A stretch of 64,000 bases of DNA from Berberis thunbergii (lineage: Eukaryota > Streptophyta > Magnoliopsida > Ranunculales > Berberidaceae). The stretch covers positions 558,001 through 622,000 of the forward strand of contig QNQO01000200.1 of assembly GCA_003290165.1 (NCBI GenBank), given 5' to 3'. The notes under the pieces were generated by a model. That model saw only the letters and a list, made by a program, of their open reading frames with translations, ran no database searches and was not told the DNA's origin. Numbering within the stretch: the stretch's first letter is position 1; every line of letters begins with the position of its first letter. The translations under genes were made by a program, and so were the position numbers. Shown piece after piece: positions 9,728 to 22,119 of the stretch.

Positions 9728-12700
9728 ATGGTACGCTACTGTACCTCTGTTTCATTTTTTATCTTCCAATTCATTCTGTTTTGAATTTTGTTTCCTGTAA
9801 TAATCTTCTTTTGCTTTGTTAGATTACCAATGTTGTGATTCTTGTAAAATGTTCTTTCAAATTTATGATTCAATTAGGTCATAATTTTATAATTTATTTA
9901 TCATTCCTTGATTGGAAGTAGAAGAATCAGATCTTAGAAGCTTGCGAGTTAGGTTATAGAAGAGTGATTATCTGAACTATTCTTGAAAATATAGATTGAA
10001 CCGATCATAACGTTGAACGCGAGAGAGCTATGCGTTTTTTTGAAAAAATTTGGTGGCATTGTCATGATTTTTGTGAAAAGTAGGAATTGTAAGTCCTTTT
10101 TGGGTGGAATAAATAGTTTGACACAAAAAATTGTAGAGGGAAAGGATTGGAGTTCTTGAATCATTACTACGTAGCAAGAAATAATGGCAATAGTGTATAA
10201 GATGAAGGAAGTAGAAAAACAAAAGTAATGATTTATATATTAGGAAATATTGCTATATATCCTAACAAATTGTTAAAAGGCCTAGAAAGTAGGGGGCACC
10301 ATTCCGACGATTTAGTACAGGGGTTAATACCAGTCTCGTTCCCGTAAAATTTAATCAGTACTCTTCTAATTGGTTTTGATGATTTTTTAAATTGGTACCG
10401 TCCCAATCAGTATCCGTGGAAGAAGATACCAAATTACCAATTCGGTATCATACTGTTGTGGAGGCTTACTATCTCTTCAGTCCCATGTAGACTATAGTTG
10501 TGCTATAATTAATATAATTCTTGCACTCATCAACAAAGGTTAACGATTAGAGTAGAGATTTGATGTATGCAATGCAATACAATGCAATTCAACGGATAAC
10601 ATAGCTAGCTTTTTTGGTGGGAAGGTGTTTGATTCCTTTCAAAAAATCATGCACAAATAATACATGTTAGATGCTACATTTAATTTCCCAACCCTATCAA
10701 AAGCAAAATATGTGTTGAGCTCCAAATCCAAACCAACCAAAACATCAAGGCTAACAAATAGACAAAGTCAAATAAAAATACCCTAAAAAATTAGACGTAT
10801 TAGTTATTATAAATAATTTAATAATAAAATAATTAGAAAATACTATATTAGTTCGGTATGACATTTTTGAGTTTTTGAAAACTGAAACCGCATGATGTAA
10901 TGGCATGGAGCTGGTTCGGTTTCGGTTTTCTAGTATGATACACCCACCCAAGGGGATAAGATCAATTGAATCTATTGACATGAAAAGGTAATAAGAGTGT
11001 ATATGATGTATATTGAGAAGGTGGACATATTGATAATTCAACCATGCTTGCTTCCCACATTGCACCTGTAGTTAAGTATGAAATTTTGATTGAATGAAAA
11101 AAAAAGAAGCTCAAGTGCTAAAAATAGCCAAAATTAGTTGAAGTTAATTGGGTGAGCAATTAATTATTTTAGTTACACTGATATCATAAATAAATGAGAA
11201 GCGATGATTTTATGGTTACTTGTTAAGTTAAAAAAACTTATTAAGTAAAACAATAGTATAAAGGAGAATGATACTATTGGGAACTTGAAATTTATTTTGT
11301 ACCCAATTACCCAAACATGTTTGGTATTACTTGATCAACGTATCACTTTGTTAACACATCGTTAGGCTTGAAAGCTTCGGTACGCTTCAAAGGTGGGTTT
11401 AGTTACTCTCATCAAGATCACTCTATCTAGCATATTAACCTACACGATATCTACTACTACCGGTCTCAGCTAATGATATGGAAAAAATAATGGTAGAAGA
11501 CTCTTATTACGGGGCACAACAAAACATCTAGAAAATATCATCTAGTTGGGAATTCAGATTTGTTTTGTTGGCCCAAAGTTAGTGGTCGATTGGGGATTTG
11601 GAAAATTAAAATCTTCAACTAGGCCTTATTGTCCAACTGGTTGTAGTAGTTTGGGGTGGAAGAGCAATCTTTCTGGAGAAAGTTAAAGTGATTGGGTGGG
11701 TACATGAGTGTGCGTGGTGGCCACTAGCCAGTGATGAACTTGGAGCAGAAATTTCGGGATCAAATTTCTTAGAGTTGGTGTGGGGAACAAAGTCGACTTT
11801 TGGGGGTGAAATGAATCTCCGACAAATCTCTTATATCTTAATTTGCTGACATCGATGCTCTTTCTAACTGTCAAAATGGTACAGTGACCGAGTACATCCA
11901 CATCTCCGAGGACTACGGACAAAAATTTACCTTGATTTTTTGAGGACCTGGGCCGGCAAATTTGGGGGCTCTTAATCGGGGACCGCGGCAGATTCGGGGG
12001 GACTAGGACTAATCCTCAACTTGGGTTCAATTTCAAATCCAAGTTTTTGTGGAAGAGCTAATCCTCCGGTTCATGGGTTCAATTTCGAATCCAATTTTTT
12101 GTGGAAGAGCAAATCCTCTTGATGATTAACTTTTTGTGTTGGACAATTGTGCATGGTAGAATACTTAGAGTGGATAATCTTGCGAGAAGGGGCCTTATTA
12201 TGACGAACAAATATTTCTTTTGTCACGTGGAGCATGAGTCCATCAGCCACATCCTTTTCAGCTTTTGGTTTTCTCAATCTGTGTGTGGTATCACCTTGCA
12301 TGACTTGGGTGTTTCTCTACTGTACTCGCTTCCGAATTGTGTTTCTCAAGGGCAACAAGTTTTGTTTCCTTCCAACCTGAAATGGTGATGGAATAGACTC
12401 TTTATGCTACAATATTGTCGATCTTGAGAGAATTTAATCAAAACATCTTTGATGGCAAGTTCAAATTTGTTCCTCATTTGGCTATTGAAACCAGAGGGTT
12501 GGTGTGGCGTTGGGAGGTGATTTTGGGAATTTTGAAGGATGTTCCGTTCTATGCCTGCATGTTGGATTAAACCTTTTGTCCTTGACATAGAAGAAAATTT
12601 TGTGTCTAATACTTTTGGTTACACGCTTTTTGAAAATATCCAACTGGATTATCATATTGCTTGAGTAAGGTTGTTTCCTGTTCTTTTTGCTTTACATAAG

Positions 12701-15700
12701 TTTCTAGTATCCTTGGCCATAATTTTATGTCTTGTTGAATATTTCTCATGTTAAATATTTCTTTCTTAGTTGTGTTAAATATATCTTCAACTTTTGTTCG
12801 TATATGAAAGTATATTTAATTTGAAAGTATCTTCTCAGGCGAGCCTTTATGGAGGACAGTCCAGGAAAGATAAACCAAGAGGTCGCCCTCATGGGTTAAC
12901 TCAGCAGAAGAGGCAAGAGATAAAGGAAGCGTTTGAACTTTTTGATACCGACGGATCAGGTTAAAACTATTTTTCATCGTGAATATTTTTCTTTTCTTTT
13001 TATTTAACACATTAAACTAATTTGATTGTCTGCTCTACATTATGAAGGCACTATTGATGCCAAAGAGCTTAATGTTGCCATGAGGTATGAATCTTCCTAG
13101 TTTATATGTTATTTGTTTTAAACCTGAGAGATTATGGAGATATTGGCACTAAAGAAATTTTCTATACAGGGCATTGGGGTTTGAAATGACAGAAGAGGTA
13201 TCTTTCCGCCTCTTCATTTTGTTTTTTACTTTTTTTCCTTGGCAGATCTTCATTTTATTAAACAATGAAGAGATTGCAAAGACTTCCCCATACTTCGGTT
13301 TCTTAATAACTTATTAACATAAAATGAATCGAAAGAAATCCCCTTCATCGTTCTACTTTTAATCATAATGACATTACTGATTGGTTGGTGTAAGAGAAGA
13401 TCAGAAGAAATTGGCTAAGGTATTCATTGGCTTTCTTAGTATAAACGGAACTTGGCAGGAAATTGTATATTAGTATAGAAGCTCTATTAATTGATTGAAT
13501 TATCATCACAGTGTGAGATAAGAAGTGACTTTTGGGAAAATACTTTATTCTCTTAAGAGATTGAGAGGAAGAAATTTTTTTCAAGTTCTATTTCTGGAAT
13601 TCCTACATAAACTTATCCCATGAATGTTCTCTATACTATCTAAATAATGCTAAGTCAGAAGGATATGCAATAAAATGTCAGCTTAACTTGGAGACTATTA
13701 AACTAGAGTAAAATCATCACAATGTAACATTGTCCCAACGTTGATACAGACCCGCAGTTAAAACACTTTCTTGACCAAACGAAATCTTTGGTGAGAACTG
13801 AAAGGGATACTTCTTGAAATAGAAGAATTATTTGTCAGTTGAGGGGGAGGGGGAAAAAAACATTTCATTGCCTATAGCAGGGACGTATGTAACAACAATG
13901 CAGATACGGCTATCGGTATCCGACACGGATAAGAGACGTCTTACACATCGGCCAAAAAAATATAATACGGGATACACTGGACACACCATACATTTTAGTA
14001 ATATTTAATTTTTCAACGTTCAACAATATAGTTATATTCATTCACTTGTTGGTAAATATTGCTATTCATGTATTTCTAACTTGCCATGATCCTTTTAACA
14101 TTTGGAAAGAATTAAAACTTTTCAAAGATATGTAAAATGTTGATCTAAGCATCGGGTGTCAGATGAGAGCATCCGTGAGCATCGACATGCATCTATGACA
14201 CGATATATGTTGAGACATCTTTTATTTTTTGTGTATAAATAAGGTACCCTTGTTACATAGGTAGGAACCTTGTCCAACTTCTGTATCTTTAATTATGCAA
14301 CATTTGGCTTTTGGTGGATTTAGCTTTATTAGTCAGCCAAGAAAATGGCTTTTCTTGAACATACATTCTGCAACAATATTTGGACCTGATATATTGTAAT
14401 TGTCTCTAAATATTCAGAATAGATCATGGTTCTTCAATTTTGTCATAGTTATTAGTTGTGATCATTCGGCTGATATGGAGAACTGATTTTCTATTCCAGC
14501 AAATCACTCAAATGATAGCTGATGTAGACAAGGATGGAAGTGGTGCAATTGATTTTGATGAATTTGTGCATATGATGACGGCCAAAATTGGGGAGAGGGA
14601 CACAAAGGAAGAGCTCATGAATGCTTTTCGAGTCATTGACCAAGATAATAATGTGACCTATCCAATATATAGGCCCTTTTTCTATCTTATACTTGTTGGT
14701 TGCTAATTTTTTATATTTTATTTTTTTATTTTTAATCTTACTTAGGGAAAGATATCTGTTGAAGACATTCAGCGCATTTCAAAGGAGTTGGGTGAGAACT
14801 TTTCTGACAGGGAGATTCATGAGATGGTTGAAGAAGCTGACCGTGATCGTAAGTTGCTCTTTTCTTTAAATTTTTATGCACTTCTTTCTTTTATTTCTGT
14901 ATTAATTTTGAGAGTGGACTAAAACCTTTAATCATTTAAGTGAAGATTCTAATTTAGTTATGGCAATAATTGAATGGCGGTAGAGATCTTTAGGATTTAG
15001 ATTTCGTACTGGGTGGAGATGCTAATGCGATTAATTTCATAGATGAGAAGAATGATTGCTTCGTAGTTCATAAGGGTGAAACAACGGTTCCTCAGGTTTC
15101 GTTCAAGATAAGATTTGTCTTGTAGGTAGGCATTGTACATCGTCTACCAATCAGCTCAATCATGTTGTCTTGGATTTTTCATGATATGTGATTGATAAGA
15201 TCATCGAGGACAAGTAACAATGGATGTCCTTCTAGGGTGAGATCAAATCACATATCGATTTTATTTATTTATTTTTATTACAGAAGAGGGAACCTACATG
15301 AAATTTGAGGTGGCCAAACTAGACAGAATAAGTTTTTTGAGTGATATATGGTGCAGAACTTCTCCTCTAAGGGATCTTTAGCCTTGGATGTTTTCACTGT
15401 CCAGTGAGGAATGGTTTGGTATAGGAGTCAGTGATAGGACTGTAGGAGCTGAGCTGATAATTTGAAATGCTGACAGTTAAATGATTGAAGCTTTCTGAAA
15501 AGGAGATGGATGAAACTTCAAATGTATGGAAGCATTTAGTGCCTAAAGCCTAAATGCTGAAAGGGATAAATGGGTGTGGAACTGGAAGAAATGGAAGTTT
15601 TCCTTGCAAAATCATTATTTAAAAAGCTAGCAGGGGCAAATTTTCCGATAGGGACATTTTCTAATTGACCCATCAAGTTGGCATGGTGAAAATATGTACT

Positions 15701-16716
15701 TCTACATGTGGATGGTATCATGGAGGTGGGTTTTTCACGAGATTTACTTGTCCACATGGGATTTGGATAACAAAGGGACTTTATATGATGTTTTTCAAAA
15801 TTAAGAAACATGCTTTTCGTTTTTGTTAATAATCTTGCAAGAGAAACTTTGAATTATTTCCACGGACTCATTAGCTAGTATGGGTCTTTCCAGGGACAAG
15901 GGAACAATTACTAAAATGGTGAACGCCCATCTCCTATTAAGCTCCATAAGTTCCTCAACGAAACTAAGGAGATTTATCTCGTATGCCACTTTTTGTATGT
16001 TTATGGAGGAATTTTAAGTGACATGGTTTTGGATCTTAGAAGATTGGCAATGGACTTGATACTTCTATAATGGCACTGGTCTTCCTTTAATCCTTGTTGA
16101 AAGAGATGTATTTTTATCTATTGGGAAAGCCTCGTTAAGGTTGTAAATTATTTTCATTGATCTACTCATGCTAACTGCTCGTATTCATATTTCTTTTTTT
16201 TATCCCAAACTAAACTAAGATCTTGGTATAAATATATTGAACTACAAAGCAACCTAACTACTAAACTTACAAGGTAGCCAAACTATGGGAAAATCTGAAA
16301 AACTCTCATTTCATGCATCTAAGCACTGCAGGTTCTCATCAAATGTCGATGGGGATAAGATTTTGCACAACTGTGGTATTAGGAATTAGTTGAAGTAGAT
16401 ATTGTTTTCACCTTTTTTATAGCTTCTTGTCTACTCATCGCATCTTCCAGGTTTTTCACACATATTGGAGTGGCACTTGCACCAATCGATAGGTCATTGC
16501 TATAGTTATCTTGGTCAATTACAACTCTGCTTATTTGACAGCCAGCTTTGGCAACCCATTTGTCTTTAGTTCTTGCATCACTTGTCTTGCCTACAATCTG
16601 CAGGAGGTTTCCTTGTCAGCTTATAATTTTAATGTCTTTGGAGTTCTGCAGGCGATGGGGAGGTCAATGTTGACGAGTTCATTAGAATGATGAGGAGAAC
16701 CACCTATGGATACTAA
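9728..16716 (+). CDS. Centrin (caltractin), four EF-hand calcium-binding protein
   Basis: Seven coding exons join to 169 aa, the usual plant centrin length: 9728-9730 (ATG only), 12839-12959, 13048-13084, 13170-13197, 14500-14652, 14746-14848 and 16652-16716. All six introns are GT-AG and the frame is kept throughout. The four 12-residue EF-hand loops start at about residues 37 (DTDGSGTIDAKE), 73 ([12 protein letters not shown]), 110 (DQDNNGKISVED) and 146 ([12 protein letters not shown]). Loop 3 ends in Asp rather than Glu and has Asn at position 4, so its calcium binding may be weaker. The C-terminus RRTTYGY is centrin-like. Centrins are small Ca-binding scaffold proteins; plant forms are linked to microtubule organisation, cell division, DNA repair (with XPC/Rad4) and mRNA export. 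Exon 2 has no in-frame Met upstream, and ATG followed by gtacgc at 9728 supplies the family's M-A-S-L-Y start; that exon is an inference. No disabling change is seen. Confidence 0.9.
9731..12838 (+). other. Centrin intron 1 (3.1 kb)
   Basis: It opens gtacgc and closes ttctcag. It holds AT-rich sequence, decayed transposon-like stretches with cggttc motifs (10290-10950) and a LINE remnant at about 12020-12600. No other gene is supported in it. Confidence 0.65.
12020..12600 (+). pseudogene. LINE (L1-type) reverse transcriptase tail, zf-RVT region
   Basis: The frame at 12101-12388 encodes [20 protein letters not shown] followed by [13 protein letters not shown]. This matches the zinc-binding domain at the end of plant LINE ORF2 proteins (pattern FFLWTAVLGKILTIDNL, then CxxC and H). 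A frame farther on (12428-12568) gives [11 protein letters not shown], like the LINE end ERNxRIFDGK. A phrase of about 45 bp (gggttcaatttc to gaagagc) is repeated at 12022-12062 and 12074-12112. The rest of the LINE is absent and the frames are broken, so this is a truncated dead copy in the centrin intron, in the same orientation as the gene. Confidence 0.7.
13198..14499 (+). other. Centrin intron 4
   Basis: It runs from gtatct to ttccag. A decayed repeat with cggtatccgacacgg motifs lies at about 13880-14220 and may be an old transposon, but no duplicated target was found. Confidence 0.6.
14849..16651 (+). other. Centrin intron 6
   Basis: It runs from gtaagt to tctgcag, 1.8 kb. I see no coding sequence or bounded element in it. 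Frames on the minus strand at 15536-15989 have no family match. Confidence 0.65.
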
Positions 16717-17948
16717 ACCTTTAGTGGGGCAGATGCTATCATTATCCAAAAGTGGTGGCAGTTCCTCCAAATGAGCCTACTGTATCTTATGGTATTTAAA
16801 TGGTTATTCCAGATTGTGTAGCCATTATTAACTTTTAGTTATTTAATTGGAACTCTATGTAGTAATTATTCCAACTATTGGTTTGAACAATGCTTAGAAG
16901 AAGTATGTAAAGATATATCCTTTTTGTATTTGCTAGTTTATGATGTGTAATGAATGAACATATGGCTCTTTTCTTCCATTGCATGTACATTACTTTTCTC
17001 TAATAGAGTAGCTTGTCTTTCCAACCTTTCAAAAGCAAGTGTAATACACATGGAAACAAGTTTTTACTTTATCTTTGTGGTTTATTTTCTCTAATATGTT
17101 TCGTAATTGTGACTTTGCTTAGTTCTTATATGTAGTGACCAATAGATCTAGTCACTGAAATTGGCGGTCACCTTACCAATGCTTCTCTTGAATTTAGCTT
17201 CAGTGTAGGTAGGATGTTTAATTTAAGTAAATGGATTCTGTAGTTTAGGCAAAATGTCATCAGGTTTTGAGAGAGCTTTCCTAATTATTTCAATACAAAA
17301 GCATGGTCTGAGGTTTTTGCACATGGAAGTTAATCCCTCATGGGTGCCGGGATCCCATTATTTCAAGAAAAAGGTGCCAAGTGAGTCTGGAAATTATCTG
17401 TTGAGGTCAATTTGGCCAATAATTTTGTTTTAAGGCAAGGACAGTTAGCAGATTTGGGATTTTCCTTGTGGTAGAACCATACTCTGCAACTAGCTAGGTG
17501 ATGCTTGATTTTTGTCTGATGGGATATAAGAGATCTGGGGTTTTATTTCTGATTAGGAAGAAAGCGAGGCCAAGGAATCGTCTTCTTGAATGAGAGGTTC
17601 ATTCCAATAAATTGGTCATCATTTTGTTTTTCAGTGAGATTGGCTATTGCTAGGAATGAAATGTGCACAGCTGAATTCAAGGAGAAATTCGAACTCTACA
17701 TTGAGGCTACAACATCTGCAGTGATTGTTGAACTCTTCCAACAGAGGATCCAATCAATTTTTGAAAAGGGGGACTGAATTGGAAAAATCCTCTTGTAGCT
17801 TGAAGCATCCACTATAGCCCATGTCTCACTTAGCCCTCCCTGCACTTGTCTATATTTCTTTTTCCTACGTGGCAGCTCCTTCACCCAAATGCAGGCTTGA
17901 TTGCTTGAACTCCATCCCCAGTAGCACTGAGCAAAAAGCAGGGTTAAA
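16717..17948. other. Centrin 3' UTR and spacer
   Basis: The first 200-250 bases after the stop codon probably form the 3' UTR. A poly(A) signal could be the aatgaatga stretch near 16950, which is not a strong match. Farther on there is no supported gene. A short frame at 17586-17777 has no recognised family. Confidence 0.5.
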
Positions 17949-17953
17949 GCAAT

Positions 17954-18438
17954 TGATGAGACGTCAAACAGTCACTCAATCACAATAGTACACTTGGCAT
18001 GAGCTAACCCTAGCACGTAAAAGGCATGAATCTTAGGGTTGAGCTGTCACAGGCTCGAGATCCACTCGCACGAAATCAACTCTAGCTCAATCAAGCATTG
18101 GGTCATAAACAGAGCCAAGTGACGAAGTACTCAGTGATGCACAAATAAGATATTATGCGAGATCTCCTCCCTCTTCATGCCCTCGATCGCAGGGACAGTT
18201 GGGGAGGGAAAGCTCGTTTTAAGAGCCGGTGAAACAAGGAAGAAAAGTATGTACACCCACATATCCGCAAGTATAAACACTGCAATTTTACATTCAGTCC
18301 TTACTCTTTCTCAAATCGGTATCTGACTTAAGCATCAAAGTGCATTTGGCCTCCACAACGGTGGTCTTGGGCTTAACTGCTATTCTTTTTGCAGGTTAGA
18401 TATCATTGGGATTTGTGAAGACTTATTTGAACGCATCA
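17954..18438 (+). repeat. 5' LTR of the Tat-type element
   Basis: It starts TGATGAGACGTCA after the duplication GCAAT and ends AACGCATCA before the primer site. Against the 3' LTR it lacks roughly 125 bp after the word taaaaggc, so the two LTRs have diverged by deletion as well as substitution. Confidence 0.85.
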
Positions 18439-18439
18439 G

Positions 18440-18458
18440 TTTGGCGCCATCGGTGGAG
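18440..18458 (+). promoter_or_regulatory. Primer binding site, tRNA-Asp-like
   Basis: The sequence tttggcgccatcggtgg directly follows the 5' LTR. It resembles the TGGCGCCGTTGCC primer site used by Athila and Tat elements, with small changes. Confidence 0.65.
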
Positions 18459-18536
18459 AAATGATAATAAGTTTTCCTTAAAACGAACTTACAAAGTTCT
18501 TTCTAAGTTATACAAAGCATCACGAAATGGTCACCA

Positions 18537-20330
18537 TCACCAGATCTCGAGCCGAGCCATATGAAGTTCTGGCCGATGAAATCCAACCACCTAGATGAAT
18601 CGATCAAATCAAGGAGGCCGAACGACCCAGCCACAAAGACGACTGCAGCTGCCCTGACATGAGTCTGATCATGCTCCACCTAGACCACTTAATGGGGGTG
18701 GTGGAAAGGACGACTTGAGAAAAAATCAGCGATCTGAGGCCAACCGAGATCCGAGAAGTCCTCAGGTCCTAGAGCATGCCCGGGAGTGTGAAAAGCCACT
18801 GCAGAATAATAGAGAGCATGCTGGGAAGGATGCCCAGGAGAGGGTCACGGGGACCACACGCTGATGACTAACAACATCAAGGTTGAGAATTTGCTCCGAT
18901 TAGGGGAATCCAAATCGATGTCTTATATGCAGTGCTCTAAAAAGCGCTAGGCGATGGCGGGCGGCGAGCAGGTGCCTAGCTCCCAGGGGCCTAAGCGGCA
19001 CCTAGGCGGTATTAGGTTTTGTATTATAACTTTAATAATTTACAAAAGTTAAGCATAATACTTTATCAATTACATCCAATATAATGCCAATATATACATG
19101 AAAAATTAACAATCATGAACAAAATTTATTAAAACTCAAATGATTGAAGATGGTCATGATGGGTACTTTATAAAAAGTTGAATTTGTGGACAAATATCCA
19201 AACCTACTCTTTTATTTTTCTTCAAATTGCATGAATGATCTCAGTCATGTTTGATAAAATCTACATTATTAAAATTGGTACTGGCAGATCCTTTGAGAAT
19301 TTCATTAAGTAATCATCATTGCTACATTCAGACATATATTGAATAAAAAAAAATTAAATTGTGTATTTCCAAAAAAGAGGAAAGAAAAACAAAATAAGAC
19401 ACACAATAAGCTTTATTAAGAAAAAGAAAAACTCGCCCAGACCGCCTAGAACCCGCGCAGCCATTAATCTGGGCGTTTCTCTAACGCCTATGATTTTTAG
19501 AACACTGCTTATATGATCTCACGGTCCTTCCATTCTTGGAGGAAATCATTAGTGCCCCCCTTCCTAAGAAGTTCGTCCCACTAAAGTTCGAGTTTTATGT
19601 CGGAACAACAGATCTGTTCGACTACTTGCACCATTACCACCATGTAATGATGCTCAAGGAAAGTTCAAAGGCCATCTTGTGCTGAACTTTTCCTACCAGC
19701 CTAAAGAAGGTTGCTTTGACATGGTTCCACAATCTCCAACCCCAGGCCCATTAGATAATTCCAAGACCTGGCAAAGGCTTTCATCACCATATTCGTTGGG
19801 AGCCAACGAATTAGGAAGGGTCGTCACTATCTGCTGAGCCTCAGACAGAAGCAAGGCGAACCCTCAGGGAATACATCACTCATTTCAACGATGAACGACC
19901 TTGATCGATGGATGCAGCAAAGACACATCAGTCACTGCTTTCACCTCAGGCCTTTGAGGAGGTCAATTTTACAACTACCTCACCTTGGAGCCCCCAATGA
20001 GCATTGCTAGATTACTGAGGAGTGCCCAAAAATACATCACCTTGGAAGAAATGTTGGCTGCTAGGAAAGGAGGAAGCGAGCCGAAACACTCCTCCAAAGC
20101 CAATGAAAGGGATGAAAAGGGGGACAATTCCAAGCAAAAACAGGGCGAGAACCAGGCGGTACGGCTTGGAAAAATTGTTCAAGCCCAGCGGCTCCAGGTA
20201 TCCCCATTACACCAATTCTGATCTACCCTACATTTTTTCCAACGTGAAAAAATTGGCAGACATCACAACACCAAAGATTGCACGAGCCTCAGAGATGGGA
20301 TCCACTGTTGGATCCAATGACTGAAGGAGT
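18537..20330 (+). pseudogene. Tat-type gag, broken
   Basis: An ATG at 18537 opens a short frame (MVTITRSRAEPYEVL) that stops within 20 codons. Farther on, the frame at 19985-20221 encodes RSAQKYITLEEMLAARKG, which is like the gag segment before the nucleocapsid in Tat elements. Near 20262-20300 the words HHNTKDCTSLRDGI are the remains of the HxxxC zinc-knuckle. A hAT element (18930-19507) sits inside. Many stops and frameshifts remove function. Confidence 0.7.
18930..19507. mobile_element. Small hAT element, family copy 2, inside gag
   Basis: The termini read CAGTGCTCTAAAAA at the left and, in complement, CAGTGTTCTAAAAA at the right. A perfect 8-bp duplication CTTATATG flanks it (18922-18929 and 19508-19515). 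It is the same family as 3246-3862, in reverse orientation. It is 578 bp with no coding frame. Confidence 0.9.
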
Positions 20331-20547
20331 TCAACAACCTTGGGGACACACATCCTCAAGGTGAATGAACAACACAGGACGCAAGAAACATGACTCTGTA
20401 CATGGTATGTGTCATCCATGGAACAAGCGATGAGAATCAATACTCGAATCGCTCCCGAAGAAATCGGTTTGAGAGCTGCGAGTCAGATCGCATTACCGAC
20501 ACCAGCTCGTACAACACGTACGAGCGGAGAAAAAGTCCCCAAGCTTA

Positions 20548-20900
20548 TTGTTCAGAGAACGGGACATGAAAGGTGTATGCTTCCCACAAAATGACTCCCT
20601 AATCATCTCAGTATTGATAGCGAACAAGGAAGTGAGAAGATCACTAGTGGACACAGGCAGCTCCGTCAACGTACTATTCCTGAAAATGCAACTGATAGGA
20701 GGAGAGCTAACACCTTCAAATCAAGCCATGTTTGACTTCAATAGAGAAAGCTGCTACCCGGTTTTTAAAATCACACTACCGATAGTCGCAAGGCAGCCAG
20801 ACTGAGAAATAATCCTGATGACGGAGTTTCTCAGTCGTAGACGCCCACTTTGAGTACAATGTAATCTTGGGTCGACCTTGGTTGCACGACATGGAGGCAT
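20548..20900 (+). pseudogene. Tat-type retroviral-like aspartic protease, broken
   Basis: The frame at 20548-20805 contains DSLIISVLIANKEVRRSLVD followed by TGSSVNVLF, with the aspartic protease DTGSS active-site motif. It ends at a stop after about 85 codons, and its continuation (VDAHFEYNVILGRPWLH-like, near 20835-20885) is in another frame. It follows gag in the usual Ty3/gypsy order. Confidence 0.75.
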
Positions 20901-21390
20901 TCTCAGTCTCCACCTAGTATCAATGCCTCAAGTATCCCTCAGAAGGCGAGGTAGGACAATTAGAAAATACCAGACTATCACTTTGGAGTGTCACTATGCC
21001 TTGGCCAGGCAGTCAGATAGCGGAGCACAAAGGCCCAAACAACATAAACTGGACAAGGAAACCCTTAATTCAGATAGAGAGGACCCACTTCCATCTTCGA
21101 ACCCCGAACCTCCATCAAACCCGAGGGGAAGGCTGAACACTAGGCAATCTGAGGAAGAAGCCATGATAGTATACCTGAACAGCCCAGCTAACACAAAGGC
21201 AGTCCAGTTTCTAATCTCGACAGAGCATTGGTCGCTCTTTAAAAATAGAATCAAGACTCTTCGCCTAGACAATGAAAGACATGGTGGGGTTCGACCCCAC
21301 AGTAATCACACACAAACTGGTAGTCAATCTTGACTCGAAGCCAGTCAGACAGAAAAAAGGCCAGTGGCGCCCTAGTGCAACTAGACCATC
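20900..21390 (+). pseudogene. Protease-to-RT linker of the Tat-type pol
   Basis: A frame at 20878-21333 continues from the protease and covers the poorly conserved linker before the reverse transcriptase. The end (near 21270-21330, DMVGFDPTVITHKLVVN-like in another frame) resembles the RT N-terminal flank in this lineage. Frameshifts are present. Confidence 0.45.
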
Positions 21391-21552
21391 AATGAACAAA
21401 TGCAAAAACTTTTAAACAATGGCATGATAAGGGGGTCTTGCTACCCGGAATGGCTGGCGAACAAAGTCGTGGTAAAAAAGAAAAAAGAATGTGGAGGGTC
21501 TACGTGGACTACACCGACTTTAACAAAGCCTGCCCAAAAGAAAACTTTCCAT
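21391..21552 (+). pseudogene. Tat-type reverse transcriptase, first part
   Basis: The words LLNNGMIRGSCYPEWLANKV and, after a frameshift, WRVYVDYTDFNKACPKENFP match the RT start (pattern GFIREVxYPEWLANVV ... CVDFTDLNKACPKD). The gene is cut exactly at 21552 by the CACTA element and resumes at 31793. Confidence 0.85.
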
Positions 21553-21569
21553 CACTACACCAAAAATAC

Positions 21570-22020
21570 CCATCAGCAACAGTTTGGAACCGTGGGGGTA
21601 ACCAGTTGTCACGGCTTAGAGCCATGGGCTGTAGAGGCGTCGCTAAATCACTATTCACAGCTACAAACCGTGGAAAAACATATTAGCCACGATTTTATAC
21701 TCGAGGACGGTTTATGATTTAGCTACGGTTCTAAGTCGTTGCCAAAGTTTTAGCCACGGTTTTAAGTCATGGAAAGTACTAGCAACGGTTTAAAACCGTG
21801 GCAAGTTATGGCCATGGTGTACAGCCGTTACAACAGTGTTAGCCACGGTTTTAAGTCGTGGCAAGTAGTGGCCACGGTTTTCAGTCGTTGCAACAATTTT
21901 AGCAACGGTTTTAAGCCGTGGCAAGTACTGGCCACGGTTCCACGGCTTAAAACCGTTGCAAATTATGGCCACGGGTTTCAGCTGTTGTAAATGATGGCCA
22001 CGGTTGTAAGCCGTGGCCAT
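21570..22020. repeat. Left subterminal repeats of CACTA element 1
   Basis: About a dozen copies of an imperfect palindromic unit built on agccacggttttaagccgtgg occur in both orientations, spaced 30-50 bp. Clusters like this next to CACTA ends are the known binding region for the TnpA-type protein. Confidence 0.8.
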
Positions 22021-22119
22021 TTAAAACAAAATTCAAAAAAAAAATCTGGTTTGTTGCGAGGGTTTGAAACTGTTGCAAATAATATAATACAAAAAAAAAT
22101 TTAATTTTTTTTGCTGCTG

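Noticed and set aside
10290..10950. Possible hAT element in centrin intron 1 (tagggggcaccatt to acacccaccca)
   Set aside because: The ends look partly inverted, but no 8-bp duplication could be matched, so only decayed repeat sequence is reported.
13862..14220. Possible transposon in centrin intron 4 (cagggacgtatg, cggtatccgacac)
   Set aside because: No matching right terminus or target duplication was found.
17586..17777. 63-codon frame after the centrin gene
   Set aside because: It is short, has no recognised family and no transcript signals.
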